Shown here: in pieces, positions 47,465-57,142 of the stretch | Layout of the letters: every line of letters begins with the position of its first letter | Numbering within the stretch: the first letter of the stretch is position 1 | Assembly: GCF_020921035.1 (NCBI RefSeq) | Contig: NC_063156.1 | Span: 22,678,283-22,742,282, forward strand | Source: Rhodamnia argentea | Lineage: Eukaryota > Streptophyta > Magnoliopsida > Myrtales > Myrtaceae | Direction of reading: 5' to 3' | DNA: 64,000 nt | The notes under the pieces: model-generated | The model's input: the letters and a program-made list of their open reading frames with translations, nothing else | Databases searched by the model: none | What the model was told of the DNA's origin: nothing | Made by a program: the position numbers and the translations under genes

Positions 47465-48956
47465 TGTTGACCTCGAAGGAGGCACGGTTCCTCAGCACAC
47501 CTTGCATTGGCTAATTAAGTTCGGGCTCTATTCTTGTTATTTTTCTACAACGTGATTTGAAGGGACTTTGGCACTTGGCTTTTGTAGTTTTATCTTTGCA
47601 TATAGCAGGCGGTCGGCGTATATTGGCATGGAACAAAAAGAACAAAAGTGGTAGCAACAACAAAGATAGCATGCAACGGGCTAACAATTTGTCTGTGGCT
47701 TGTGTTTTCACGTCTACATTTCGTATCAACAACTACGGGCTCTCTAGTTATAGGCTATCCCTTGTCATGAGAAGAGATAAGAAGTTGTGATATTCGAGTA
47801 AAAGCAAATGTGCTGGGCAAAAACCCCGATGCCTTGAGTTCATGAAACAGAAATTAATGCCCATAAAAGGTAAACTCCAAATATTTTCCTCCCATGCTTC
47901 TTGCTTGTCTCATTTCCCATTGGTTAACTTCATGTGCGTCATTCATATAATTCGATTCATAGTTGTGCGTGGGAGAGTATCCCACATGGTGGACTTGCTA
48001 AGTATATAATTGCCTAAGAGCATATAGCCTCGTTCCGCCAATTTAACCTTTGGGATTGGACTTTTCGACCTACTCGAGTTATTCCATCGCATATTTACAT
48101 GTAATAACTAGTGAAGACCAACACTCGGACCAACGCTCGGTATACTTCCATCAAAGGAACCCAATGACTTCAATTTGCTGCACGCCAATGCCCGAACCAT
48201 AAACCCCACAATCTCTACTGAACTAGAATCCATACCCATGTAAGGATGCCAAAATATGTTTGCTAGTAGATTTATATCCCTTGCTACCAAACAAGTCACC
48301 ATGGATAAAAAAAAAAACAAGGACATCTTACCAAATCGGATTATATTGTTGTCATCCATTTTCTGAATAACAGACTATATTGTTGTTATCCATTTTCACA
48401 AAAGCGAAAACTTTAAAAGTGAAAAACCCCGTACTTAACTAGGAACCAGGAAATTAGGATGGCAGGCTTCAAAATTTCCGGTTTCAGTGAAAATAACCAC
48501 TAAAATTGCCTCTATATATCCTCATGAGCACTGTTGAAATTATGTATAGAGTTCGAACCCGTGAAAGAAACCCGAACGGAGCAGAAATTCGGAGTCCAAA
48601 TAGGACTTGTTATTTTGTGACCAAACAAGCAAGAAATTATTGAAAACTTTCTAAGTTGGAATTGCATTTCTAGTTTGAATCAGCTGAAGGGATTTCTCGA
48701 TTCATATACATTGGATTTTGTTGGTTTTTTGCCTACAAGCGAGCAACCGAGCTTTTGGTCATATAATCAAGTGTGCGGTGTGAGCTTGATATTTTGAAGA
48801 CAATGAATCTTGCGGTAAGATCGGTGAATTCTTTTCCAAGATTGAAAGATTGTTATACAAGTAATTATGAGGGCTAAACACACTATGAGTACATTAATTT
48901 GTAAAAAGTTCGACATGAGTACAATCTCGGGACCGAACAGGGAACAACAAGAACCC
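47465..48956. other. UGT flank and spacer in unit 3
   Basis: Homologous to the spacers of units 1 and 2. Short minus-strand frames at 47511-47732 and 48108-48359 correspond to frames in the other units, but with different starts and ends. I regard them as by-products of duplication. Confidence 0.6.
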
Positions 48957-50518
48957 TCAAGCTATCAAATGTTTAATGAAGTTCTGCAGATTCTTCGGGG
49001 AGGACCCTCCTTCACTAACACTCTTCCTAGCCATCTCTTTTACCCTCGGGCAATTTGCCCTTATCTCTTCATTGCCAAGAAGCATCAGCATCTTTTTCAT
49101 CACTTCATGCCTTGTTGTGACACCATTTTCATCAGCATCCACCCCTAGACCCACCCTCCACACATCACAAATGAAGCTCTTGTTCAGGAACCGGTCTCCG
49201 AAATAGGGTCTGCAAAGAAGTGGGACTCCACTGCTTAGGGCTTCCATTGTGGAATTCCAACCACAATGAGTGAAGAAGCATGCCACCGAAGGGTGTGCTA
49301 AGACCTCCTCCTGCGGTGCCCATTGGACCACCTTCCCATAATTCCTCACCCTCCGGAGGAACCCATTGTGGAACTCAGTAATTGGCCTGCTGGTGAGGTC
49401 CGGACGTATGACCCATAGGAAGGGTCGGGCAATTTGTTCGAGGCCATGGGCAAGCTCATAGAATTGTTCCGGGCTGAATATTGATGTGCTTCCAAAGGCG
49501 ATATAGATGACTGATTGGGTAGGATGTTGGTCTAACCATTTCAAGCAAGTCATGTCCTCGTTCCACAGGCTTCCTTTGAGATGGGACAAGCGGGCACTTG
49601 CTATTAGCGGACCAATTGGGAGAGCTCCAAGAATTACACCGATAGCCGATGCCTCGAGTTCATGGAATGAATTGCAAATGAATGAGTTTGATTGTTTCTT
49701 GTATGGGGGGATGGACGATAAGTATTGGAAAAGTATCTTCTGCATTGTCGGGTCTTCGGGGCAATTCCAAGTGAAGTCATTGCTTTTATATGGAGGAAGG
49801 TCCTTCGATATCACGGTGAGATCATTCTTCAAAACAACCCCTGTACGAGTTAGTGATGCTAAGTTAGATAATCTTTACATTAACCTATTCCTTCAAGCAC
49901 ATGTGATACCGGCTTGATACGTGTTGTGGATTCATAACCTTGGTGCGTGTGAATAAAACAATTGAAAGATGTCTACACAACATATCTTGGCTTCACGAGA
50001 CAAATTGTGAAGGGTTCTAGCTTTGGTCCCTTACCATTGTCGTCTATGACTCCACCCTCTATCAACCGTGGAATATGCGGTACCAAGGCTAGAGTCGACA
50101 CCGAGGCGGGCCAAAAGCCCGTTCGCTCGATTCCCATCCTTTCGGCGACTTCTAGCGCCCACCCGGCGGTCAAGTCCGCAATCACGAAGCCGATCTGCTC
50201 ATCTTCATTGCCATTTGACTGCTGCTTCACTTTTTCAATCAACTCCCGCAAATGGCTCGCCACCATGTTAGTCGGGTCTTTTCGCCCCTCATCAATTTCG
50301 AACCAATCCGGAATGGCGATAAACTTAATCCGATCCGATCCCACGTCCAGTCCACAGGTTGCAGCCATCACTTGTGCGTGAATGGACTTTGTGTTCACAA
50401 ATGTAACCTTGGCTCCATAATCAGCAATACAGTGTGAGAGCTTCAAGAGAGGAGTGATATGACCTTGTGTTGGAAATGGTACAACAAGGACATGTTTTAA
50501 CTTTGCCATTGTTAACAT
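48957..50518 (-). CDS. UDP-glycosyltransferase, UGT83A-like, copy F (intact)
   Basis: A family 1 glycosyltransferase that should transfer a sugar from a UDP-sugar to a small acceptor in the cytosol; the acceptor cannot be read from sequence. Exons 50518-50035 (or from the second ATG at 50509) and 49840-48957. The donor is ATG|GTAAGG and the acceptor GTACAG|GGG. The product is 452 aa from the second ATG (455 from the first), against about 460 for UGT83A1. Numbering from 50509, the catalytic pair is H17 (PFPTQGHITP) and D112 (FVIADLTAGW). The 44-residue PSPG donor box is 332-375, with WAPQEEV, HCGWNS at 350-355 and SSGVPLLCRPYF. Its last residue is Arg375 where Gln is usual. The TATA-like box sits so close that 50509 may be the true start. 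It is the only copy of the array without a frame break. Confidence 0.9.
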
Positions 50519-50545
50519 TGAACAAGGCACGGCTCCTTAGCACAC

Positions 50546-50554
50546 CTTATATCG
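50546..50554 (-). promoter_or_regulatory. TATA-like box of UGT F (altered)
   Basis: On the minus strand it reads GATATAAGG, where copies D and E have TATATAAGG. It lies 37 bp above the 50509 ATG and about 34 bp from the copia LTR edge (50588). The weakened TATA raises the possibility that the LTR promoter contributes to transcription; that is inference. Confidence 0.5.
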
Positions 50555-50587
50555 GCCGTTCTGATTCTATGTAGGAACCAAAAGGGT

Positions 50588-51128
50588 TGTAGAAATTTGG
50601 AGGATTTGATATGAGAGAGAAATCGAATAAGCAAATAAGAGTAATATTTAAAATGCCTTTGCAAAGGCTTCACATGAAAAAGACACAAGCTTAACTATGA
50701 GCTTTTAGTACAAACTCACAATTCTCTATCTCTCGCACTCATATGCATAAGCTTCTGTGGCTTACTCTCTCTAAAGAAAAAACTATCATGCCCCCCATAT
50801 TTATAGGCAAGTTCCACCGCCTTCACTCCACCACCAATGAAGAAGCAAAATTGGACTTGGTCTTTATCCGCTTGCAAGTCGTCTTTCCTTACCTCTTAAT
50901 GAGGATAAGGTTTATCCATAACAATCAAAATTGGTCTTGGTCTTCATCCACTTGCAAGTTGTCTTTCCTTATCTCTTAATGAGGATAAGGTTTATCCATA
51001 ACAATTCCAAAGCCAAATTGGAATTTTCTTCTAGCTTATTTATTAATATGGATAAGGATTATCCATAAGAAGTCCAAAGCCAAATTGGACTCTTCTACTT
51101 CAAAAATCAATTTTATTATTTTCTAACG
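50588..51128 (-). mobile_element. Ty1/copia 3' LTR upstream of intact UGT F
   Basis: A 541-bp LTR in the same orientation as the UGT, with TATAAATA at 50798-50805 (minus strand) and the U3 duplication at about 50847-51006. Its first base pair is altered (CG for TG). The AAGGGAGGT tract precedes it. It is more diverged from the D and E LTRs than those are from each other. Confidence 0.8.
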
Positions 51129-51430
51129 ACCTCCCTTAAAATTTATTTTGGAAGTATGTAACACCAAGCATTGTCTTCAATTTTTCGAACAAATCCACCT
51201 TTAATGGTTTTGTTAGGATATCTTCAATCTGTTTTTCGCACCTATAGAAATCAAGTTCAAACTCACCATCTTTGACCAGCTCACGAATACGGTGATACTT
51301 GATGTCGATATGTTTGCTCCTGCCATGGAAAACTGGATTCTTGGCTAATGCAATTGCTGACTTGTTATCACACATCAATTTGGTAGGACCCTTCTATTCA
51401 TGCATCGGTTCACTAAGCATCCTACGAAAC
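51129..51430 (-). mobile_element. Ty1/copia RNase H remnant, unit 3
   Basis: The best-preserved pol end. The minus-strand frame contains CDNKSAIALAKNPVFHGRSK, then HIDIKYHRIRELVKDG, then DILTKPLKVDLFEKLKTMLG and a stop just before the polypurine tract. This is the canonical C terminus of a Ty1/copia polyprotein. Confidence 0.85.
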
Positions 51431-52719
51431 CATATCCCTTAATATCGTGATGAGATCATTATTAAGAGCAAAATTTTTTTTTATTAATTTATTACAATAG
51501 TGTCAATTTAGTCATGAATATTTTTTTTTAAACAACCGAGTCTTAAATCTTTTACATTTATGTGGATTCAATCCATTTGGCTAACTTTGGGTGGCTGGTG
51601 CTGACATGTCCATTTTAAATAATATTTCAATATTATTTCAAATTATTTATTTATTTTCCCTTTTTTCTTTTCTTTTCCTTTTTTTTCTCCTTCTTCCTTC
51701 AATCGGTCGCCGAATCGGTTGGAGGAAGAAGGAGAAGAAAAAATGTTGATGCCTTGAGTTCACCGTACAAGCATATCTATTAAGATGGATAAGGATTATC
51801 CATAACAAGTCCAAAGCCAAACTGGAGTCCTCTACTTCAAAAATCAATTTTATTATTTTCTAGCATTCTATCCCTGTTGTATTGTTTCGGCACGATTCGA
51901 AGGGACTTTATCACTTGGCTTTTGTAGTTTTATCTTCATTTTTCGCACGCGATCGGTACATACTGGGAAGGAATGAAAAGAATGGAAGCTGTGGCGACAG
52001 CGAAGATAACATGCAACTCGCTTACAATTTGTCGATGGCTTGTGTTCGCACGTCTCCGTTTCTTATAAACAAGCGCAGGCTTTCTAGTTTTCGGTTGTCC
52101 TTGTCATGAGTAGAGAAAAGTAGTCAAATGTAGATAAAAGCAAATGTGCCGGACAAAAATGATGATGCCTTGAGTTCACCATACAAGCATAAGTGTTAAA
52201 AATGGAAAATTACAGATTCCTTGACAAGTCTTATGTGTTTTTCTTTTGTCCTTCTTGGTTTCTTACTTGTCTAATTTCCCATGGATTAACTCCATGCGTG
52301 TCTTTCATATAAGTTTGATTGATATTTATGATTTAAACGGAAAGATACATACTAGCAGCACGAGACCGCGTCAAGCACGAGACTGTACTAACACTTGTTT
52401 TGAATAAGTTCATCATAAGACCAGCCAAAATCTAGACAAAACATGACAATCATATGCAGCACCAGCCAAAAGCAAGACAAAAACTAGAACTTTCCAAAAG
52501 TATAGACAAAAGCAGGGTTGCCTTTTCAAGTGCTTCTTTACATTATGATCGACCAAATATCCATCGATCAATCATTCAACAAGCAAATACATACTAAAAC
52601 CAACCAAAATCTAGATAAATACATAATAATCCCCATCAATAAAATTAAATATCCATCCTTCCCACCCAAAAAAAAAAAAAAAATCATATGCCCAGGCAGC
52701 ACCTTCCCATCGGTCAATC
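51431..52719. other. Rearranged repeat and UGT flank DNA
   Basis: It holds a truncated hairpin-centred element (about 51480-51740). Next is a 100-bp scrap of the copia LTR start (about 51780-51865, TCAATTTTATTATTTTCTAG), joined to a UGT 5' flank (51866-52330) whose gene is missing. The phrase with TGCCTTGAGTTCACC occurs at both 51748 and 52167, which points to a local rearrangement. The rest (52330-52719) is AT-rich with no recognised feature. Confidence 0.55.
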
Positions 52720-53323
52720 TCAACAATCCCCTTCAATTCCTTTTCCTTTTGATGGACTTTTTATTTGATTTATGATCCTTGCACTCTTTCTACCTGGAAC
52801 CGGAATTGCAGGTAATTGATATGGCCTTCTGGTCTCATATACCTTGTTCTTGCGGCCATTCTCACCACGCCGATTCTGCACCCAAGACAAGAAAAAAAAA
52901 AAGAAAGATTTGGGATCATAATACATAAATGATGACAACTTCACATGAGGCCACCCCTCTAGCCACCATCGCACCAAATCGAATAAGCAATGACTAACTT
53001 TGTCGCTCAGTGGACAGAAAATAATAACACACTCACCAAACACAATAAATCACTCACATTTTCCTTTGCAATGTTCCTCCCTCTGGCACTTAGCTCTAAT
53101 TTTTCCCTCCAAAAGCACCGAGCCCTAATTTTGCGTGCCAATCGAACAATTAAGTGAGAGTGGATGGTGATGATCGTCGAGATCGAGAGAGAGAGAGAGA
53201 CGGTGCGCGAGTAGATGATCGACGATTGAACGAGAGTGAACGTGAAAGTGACGGACATTGAACGAGAGTGAAGAAGAGTAAACAGAAATACGGCGACGGA
53301 GAGTCCAGCCACCTCATAGTCCA
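52720..53323 (-). CDS. Possible small two-exon gene of unknown function
   Basis: I do not recognise this protein. A minus-strand frame ending RGRNIAKEN meets a strong donor (AAT|GTGAGT, exon end 53058). A good acceptor (TTGGGTGCAG, exon start 52875) opens a frame in the matching phase 0 that reads NRRGENGRKNKVYETRRPYQ and ends IEGDC plus stop at 52720. The joined product is basic, rich in Arg and Lys, and about 140 aa if started at the MDYEVAGL methionine (53323). The upstream part includes a CT-repeat-coded SLSLSIS stretch and may be leader rather than protein. The matching phase and splice signals are the only support; no homology is claimed. Confidence 0.3.
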
Positions 53324-53342
53324 TGTTGAACCAAATTTTCAA

Positions 53343-56004
53343 TGCAGAAAAGCCACATATGAACTATCATTCAATTTAAAAAGCCACGTAGGACTTTTGG
53401 AAGGAAATATAGATGAAGGCACTTAAATGATTGTTTTTTCTCCGATTTGGCACTTAAGTTATTTAACAAAAAGTTTTGGTGTCAAGGCGAGTGCCGTACG
53501 AAAGTTATGACACTTTCAATGTCCTTTTCCCCGACGTCAGGAAGTATCAAACATGATGAACCTGTGAAGCATATAATGGCCTAGACAATACACGGTCTCA
53601 TTCCTGCTCTTTTCAAATTTTCGAGTTAGACATTTCAACCTACTCGAATAACTCCATCGTGTGTTAAGTTAAAACCTGATAACATATTTGGATACGTTCA
53701 TCACATCTTTGCAGAACCTTTAAATCATTAAGGATGGAAAGTCGTCCCAAACCCATCCCATTAACTTTTTGTTATTCCAAATGCCCATCTCAAATCCGTT
53801 GCGGGTTTTGGTACTCGCAATCCGCAACAGTATATTGTGGAAGAACTATATGGTTGACGATCATGAAAATTTAAGGTACAAGCAATTGACACCAAACGCC
53901 TTCTGTTCCCATTCTTTTACCAGGATGAGAATTTTTAACTTGAGTGGCCAAAATAAACTGCGCTTAATGCATTTTAGTTTTTCCTTGAAATGTAAATCAC
54001 AATGTGCTACTTAGAGCTACATGACAAGCCTCCCAAGATGGACGATGTTGGGCTTTTTGAGAAAGAAAGAACATTGGTCGAAATTAATATTATTGTAGCC
54101 AAAATGACATTTAATTTGGTAGAAACCGCTAGACGTCACTTTAAAGTTTAGTTTCTTATTAACATAGTTAAGATAGATTCAAACTAAATTAGTTCAATAG
54201 GACTTTGTTTTTTTGTGAAACTTACTTGCTTATGAGACTTGTTTATATTAAGAAGGGGCAAGTACACTAGAAGTCTTAAAACTTATCACGGTTCGGTTGA
54301 GTACTAAAACTTTCAAAAAGTGCGATTAAATCCTAAAACTTGTCAAATTGGTGCAATCAAGTCCTTATGTTAATTCTATTCAACTCCGCTAACAAAAATG
54401 ATGACTTAGTTTTTTTATTATTTTTATCTCCACTTGGCATAATGTGGCTAAAACATGAAACATAAGACTAAAACGACTTCATTTTGGTTAAAATACTGGC
54501 TTTCTACATATGAATTTTATTTAAATTATATTAAAAATAAGCAAATTTTTTAAAAAAACACAAAAAAAAGATATACAAGAAGGAGAAGGAGGAGGAAAAC
54601 TCTGGCCGCAAGCCTTGTCCTACTTTTTCCTTCTTCTTTTTATTTTGTTTGTATTTGTTTTTAAAACTTTGCTTATATCCCATATGACTTAAATAAAGTT
54701 TGTATTTAAAAATAATATTTGGACCAAAATCATGTCATTTTTGCCCAGTCAACGCCACCTACAATAGACAAAATAACAAATAAAGCCCCAATATGACAAG
54801 TTTTAAGACTTAATTGTATATTTTGAAAGTTTTAGGACTTTGCACCTTCGCGACAAGTTTTAAAACTTTTAGTGCATTTATCCCTATTAAGAAAAGAGCG
54901 TACAATGGTGTTGTCTTGTTTAGTATGAATGAACGACCTCCAAAAAGGAGTTTCTTCAAGGATAAATCTCGGCATCAAATTCTCACTTTCCCACTTCCAT
55001 GATTAGCTTAAGCATTGAAGAGGCAATCTGGATTGTCGATGGAAATAAAGGAAGTGTTAAAAAAAGAAAAACAGTGCAAGTCCTAAAATCAAACATCACT
55101 CACTCAAAATGTGTGCTGAGTATGTTTAGCGTACACTACAGTCTTCTTTGTATGACGTTCACTTTATGCAGCAATTATGTGATGCATTACAAGATAAATA
55201 ATATCAGAGTCCGATCTTAAGCACCTCAACAACAACAACAAAAAAACCTCAAGCACCAGTTTTGGTACTTGTCGACCATTTTCTTTTTCTTTCTGAAATG
55301 GCTTTGATCACATTCTTCATATTGGACATTTTACCGACTATTTCTTTTGATGATTTAATGATTCGAACTAAATAAGATAATATAAATGCATAAAAATCAA
55401 ATTACTTTTAATAACAAGAACGTTCTATAAATTACCAAGTATTGGTAGTATTTGATATTAAGTACTAAGATCAAATTAGAACCAGAATCGTAACAAAATG
55501 GCTATGTTATGTTTTAAGCATGCAAATAACATCTTCACATTTTGATTTCAAGTGTCGATTTCTTGCATATGCTGGAAAAGGTATGTGTTTGTTTGTTTGT
55601 TTTTTTTGGGTCGAAAAAGTCTATGTGTCAGTTAAATTGTAAGAATTCTCACCCTTTTTGGTATTACTTACATTGTCATTAGAAAATACGAGTGATGCAT
55701 TAAACAATATATACTCATTTTGAATTAAACTTGACAAGGTCAAAAGCATTAATTGATTACCTGCCAATCATCTTTGTCATTGCAAATCGTGATTTGAAGT
55801 TTTGTAAACCTGAACCAACCCATTTGTTTATTATTGTAAATAACAAATGATACTTTCGTCATCCATTTTGATAGTAGCCAGAAATTTATACAAGAACAAA
55901 CTGATTCTTAACTAAACCAGCAAACTAGGAAGGAACCACCACAGGACATCAAAGAGTAAAACAGTGTTCATTCTTTGGCACTGAACAGGACAACAACAAG
56001 AACC
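53343..56004. other. Intergenic DNA left of UGT copy G
   Basis: No gene. It contains a short GGCACTTAAATGATTGTTTT repeat scrap (about 53405-53530), UGT-flank-like DNA (about 53540-53800), the AATTGAGTCC repeat element at 54256-54888 and AT-rich DNA. The stretch at about 54890-55970 resembles 27400-28660 in word content (for example GTGTGCTGAATATGATG against GTGTGCTGAGTATGTTT), so it may be an older duplicate of the DNA left of copy B. Confidence 0.55.
54256..54888. repeat. Inverted-repeat element of AATTAAGTCTTAAAACTT words
   Basis: The left end GGGGCAAGTACACTAGAAGT and the right end (RC: GGGATAAATGCACTAAAAGT) are inverted. The arms repeat TTAAGACTTAATTG-type words, and the centre is AT-rich with a GAAGGAGAAGGAGGAGG purine tract. 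Non-coding. Confidence 0.55.
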
Positions 56005-57142
56005 TCAAGCCTTCATGACTTCGATGAAGCTCTGCAGATTCTTCAGGGAGGACCCTCCTTCACTAATACTCTTCCTGGCCATCTCCTTCATCCTCAGGCA
56101 ATTTGCTCTTATCTCCTTGCTCCCAAGAACTGCCAATATCTTTTGTGTCACTTCATGCCTAGTTATCAGTCCATTTTCATCAGAATCAACTCCTAAACCC
56201 ACCTTTCACACATCACATATTAAGCTCTTGTTCAGGTACTGATCTGCAAAGTAAGGCCTGCAGAGCAGTGGGACTCCATTGCTCAGGCCTTCCAACGTTG
56301 AATTCCAATCACAGTGAGTGAAGAAGCATGCCACTGCTGGATGTGCTAGGACCTCTTCTTTTGGTGCCCATTGGACCACCTTCCCATAATTCCTCACCCT
56401 TTGGAGGAACCCCTCATGGCAATCGGTGACTGGCCCATCGGTGAGGTCCTGGCGTACAACCCATAAGAATGGTTGAGAAATCTGTTCATGGCCGTGGGTG
56501 AGCTCACAGAAGTGTTCTACGCTGAATACTGTCAAGCTTCCAAAGGCAATATAGATGACTGACTGGGCTGGATGTTGGTCTAACCAGTTCAAGCAGGTCG
56601 AGTCCTCGTTCCACAGGCTTCCTCTGCGGTGGAATAAACATGTGCTCGCAATTAACGGACCAATGGGGAGAGCTCCGGAAATGACACTAAGGGCTGATGC
56701 CTCGAGTTCATAGAATGAATTGCAAAGAAGTGAGTTTGTGAGTTTGCCGTGATGGACAATGGACAGTGCGCCTCTGAAAAATACTTTCTGCGTCATTGGG
56801 TCTTCAGCACAATTCCAGGGGAGGTCGGTGCTCTTATATGAAGGATGGTCCTTCGATATTGTGATGAGATCATTCTTCAGAGCAACGCCTGTATGATTTC
56901 AAAGCCAAGTTAGATTGTATATGGGCTACCTATTCCTGCAAGCACATATGTTATTGGTGTGATGTATGTTGTAGTGTCATCTCTCTTTAGTGTGCGTCAA
57001 TAATACAATTGAGAGATGGCTAATGGCTACACGACATATTTGGGCTTCATGAGACTGATTGTGAAAGGTTGTCTGGGCCCTTACCATTGTTGTCTACGAC
57101 TCCACCCTCTATCAACTTTGGAAGATGAAGATCCAAGGCTAG

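Larger units (their letters stand above)
46494..51740. repeat. Tandem segmental duplication, unit 3 (C'' exon 1 + UGT F + copia LTR)
   Basis: This unit carries the only intact UGT. It is about 380 bp longer than unit 2, mostly because of the MITE at 46912-47234. The right edge is abrupt at about 51740, where the hairpin-centred element is cut and joined to UGT-flank DNA. Confidence 0.8.

Noticed and set aside
49973-50034. Reading exon 1 of UGT F through KGPKLEPFTICL to the stop as a short protein
   Set aside because: A consensus donor (ATG|GTAAGG) precedes these codons and joins in phase to the exon 2 acceptor, giving the full-length family alignment; the read-through codons are intronic.
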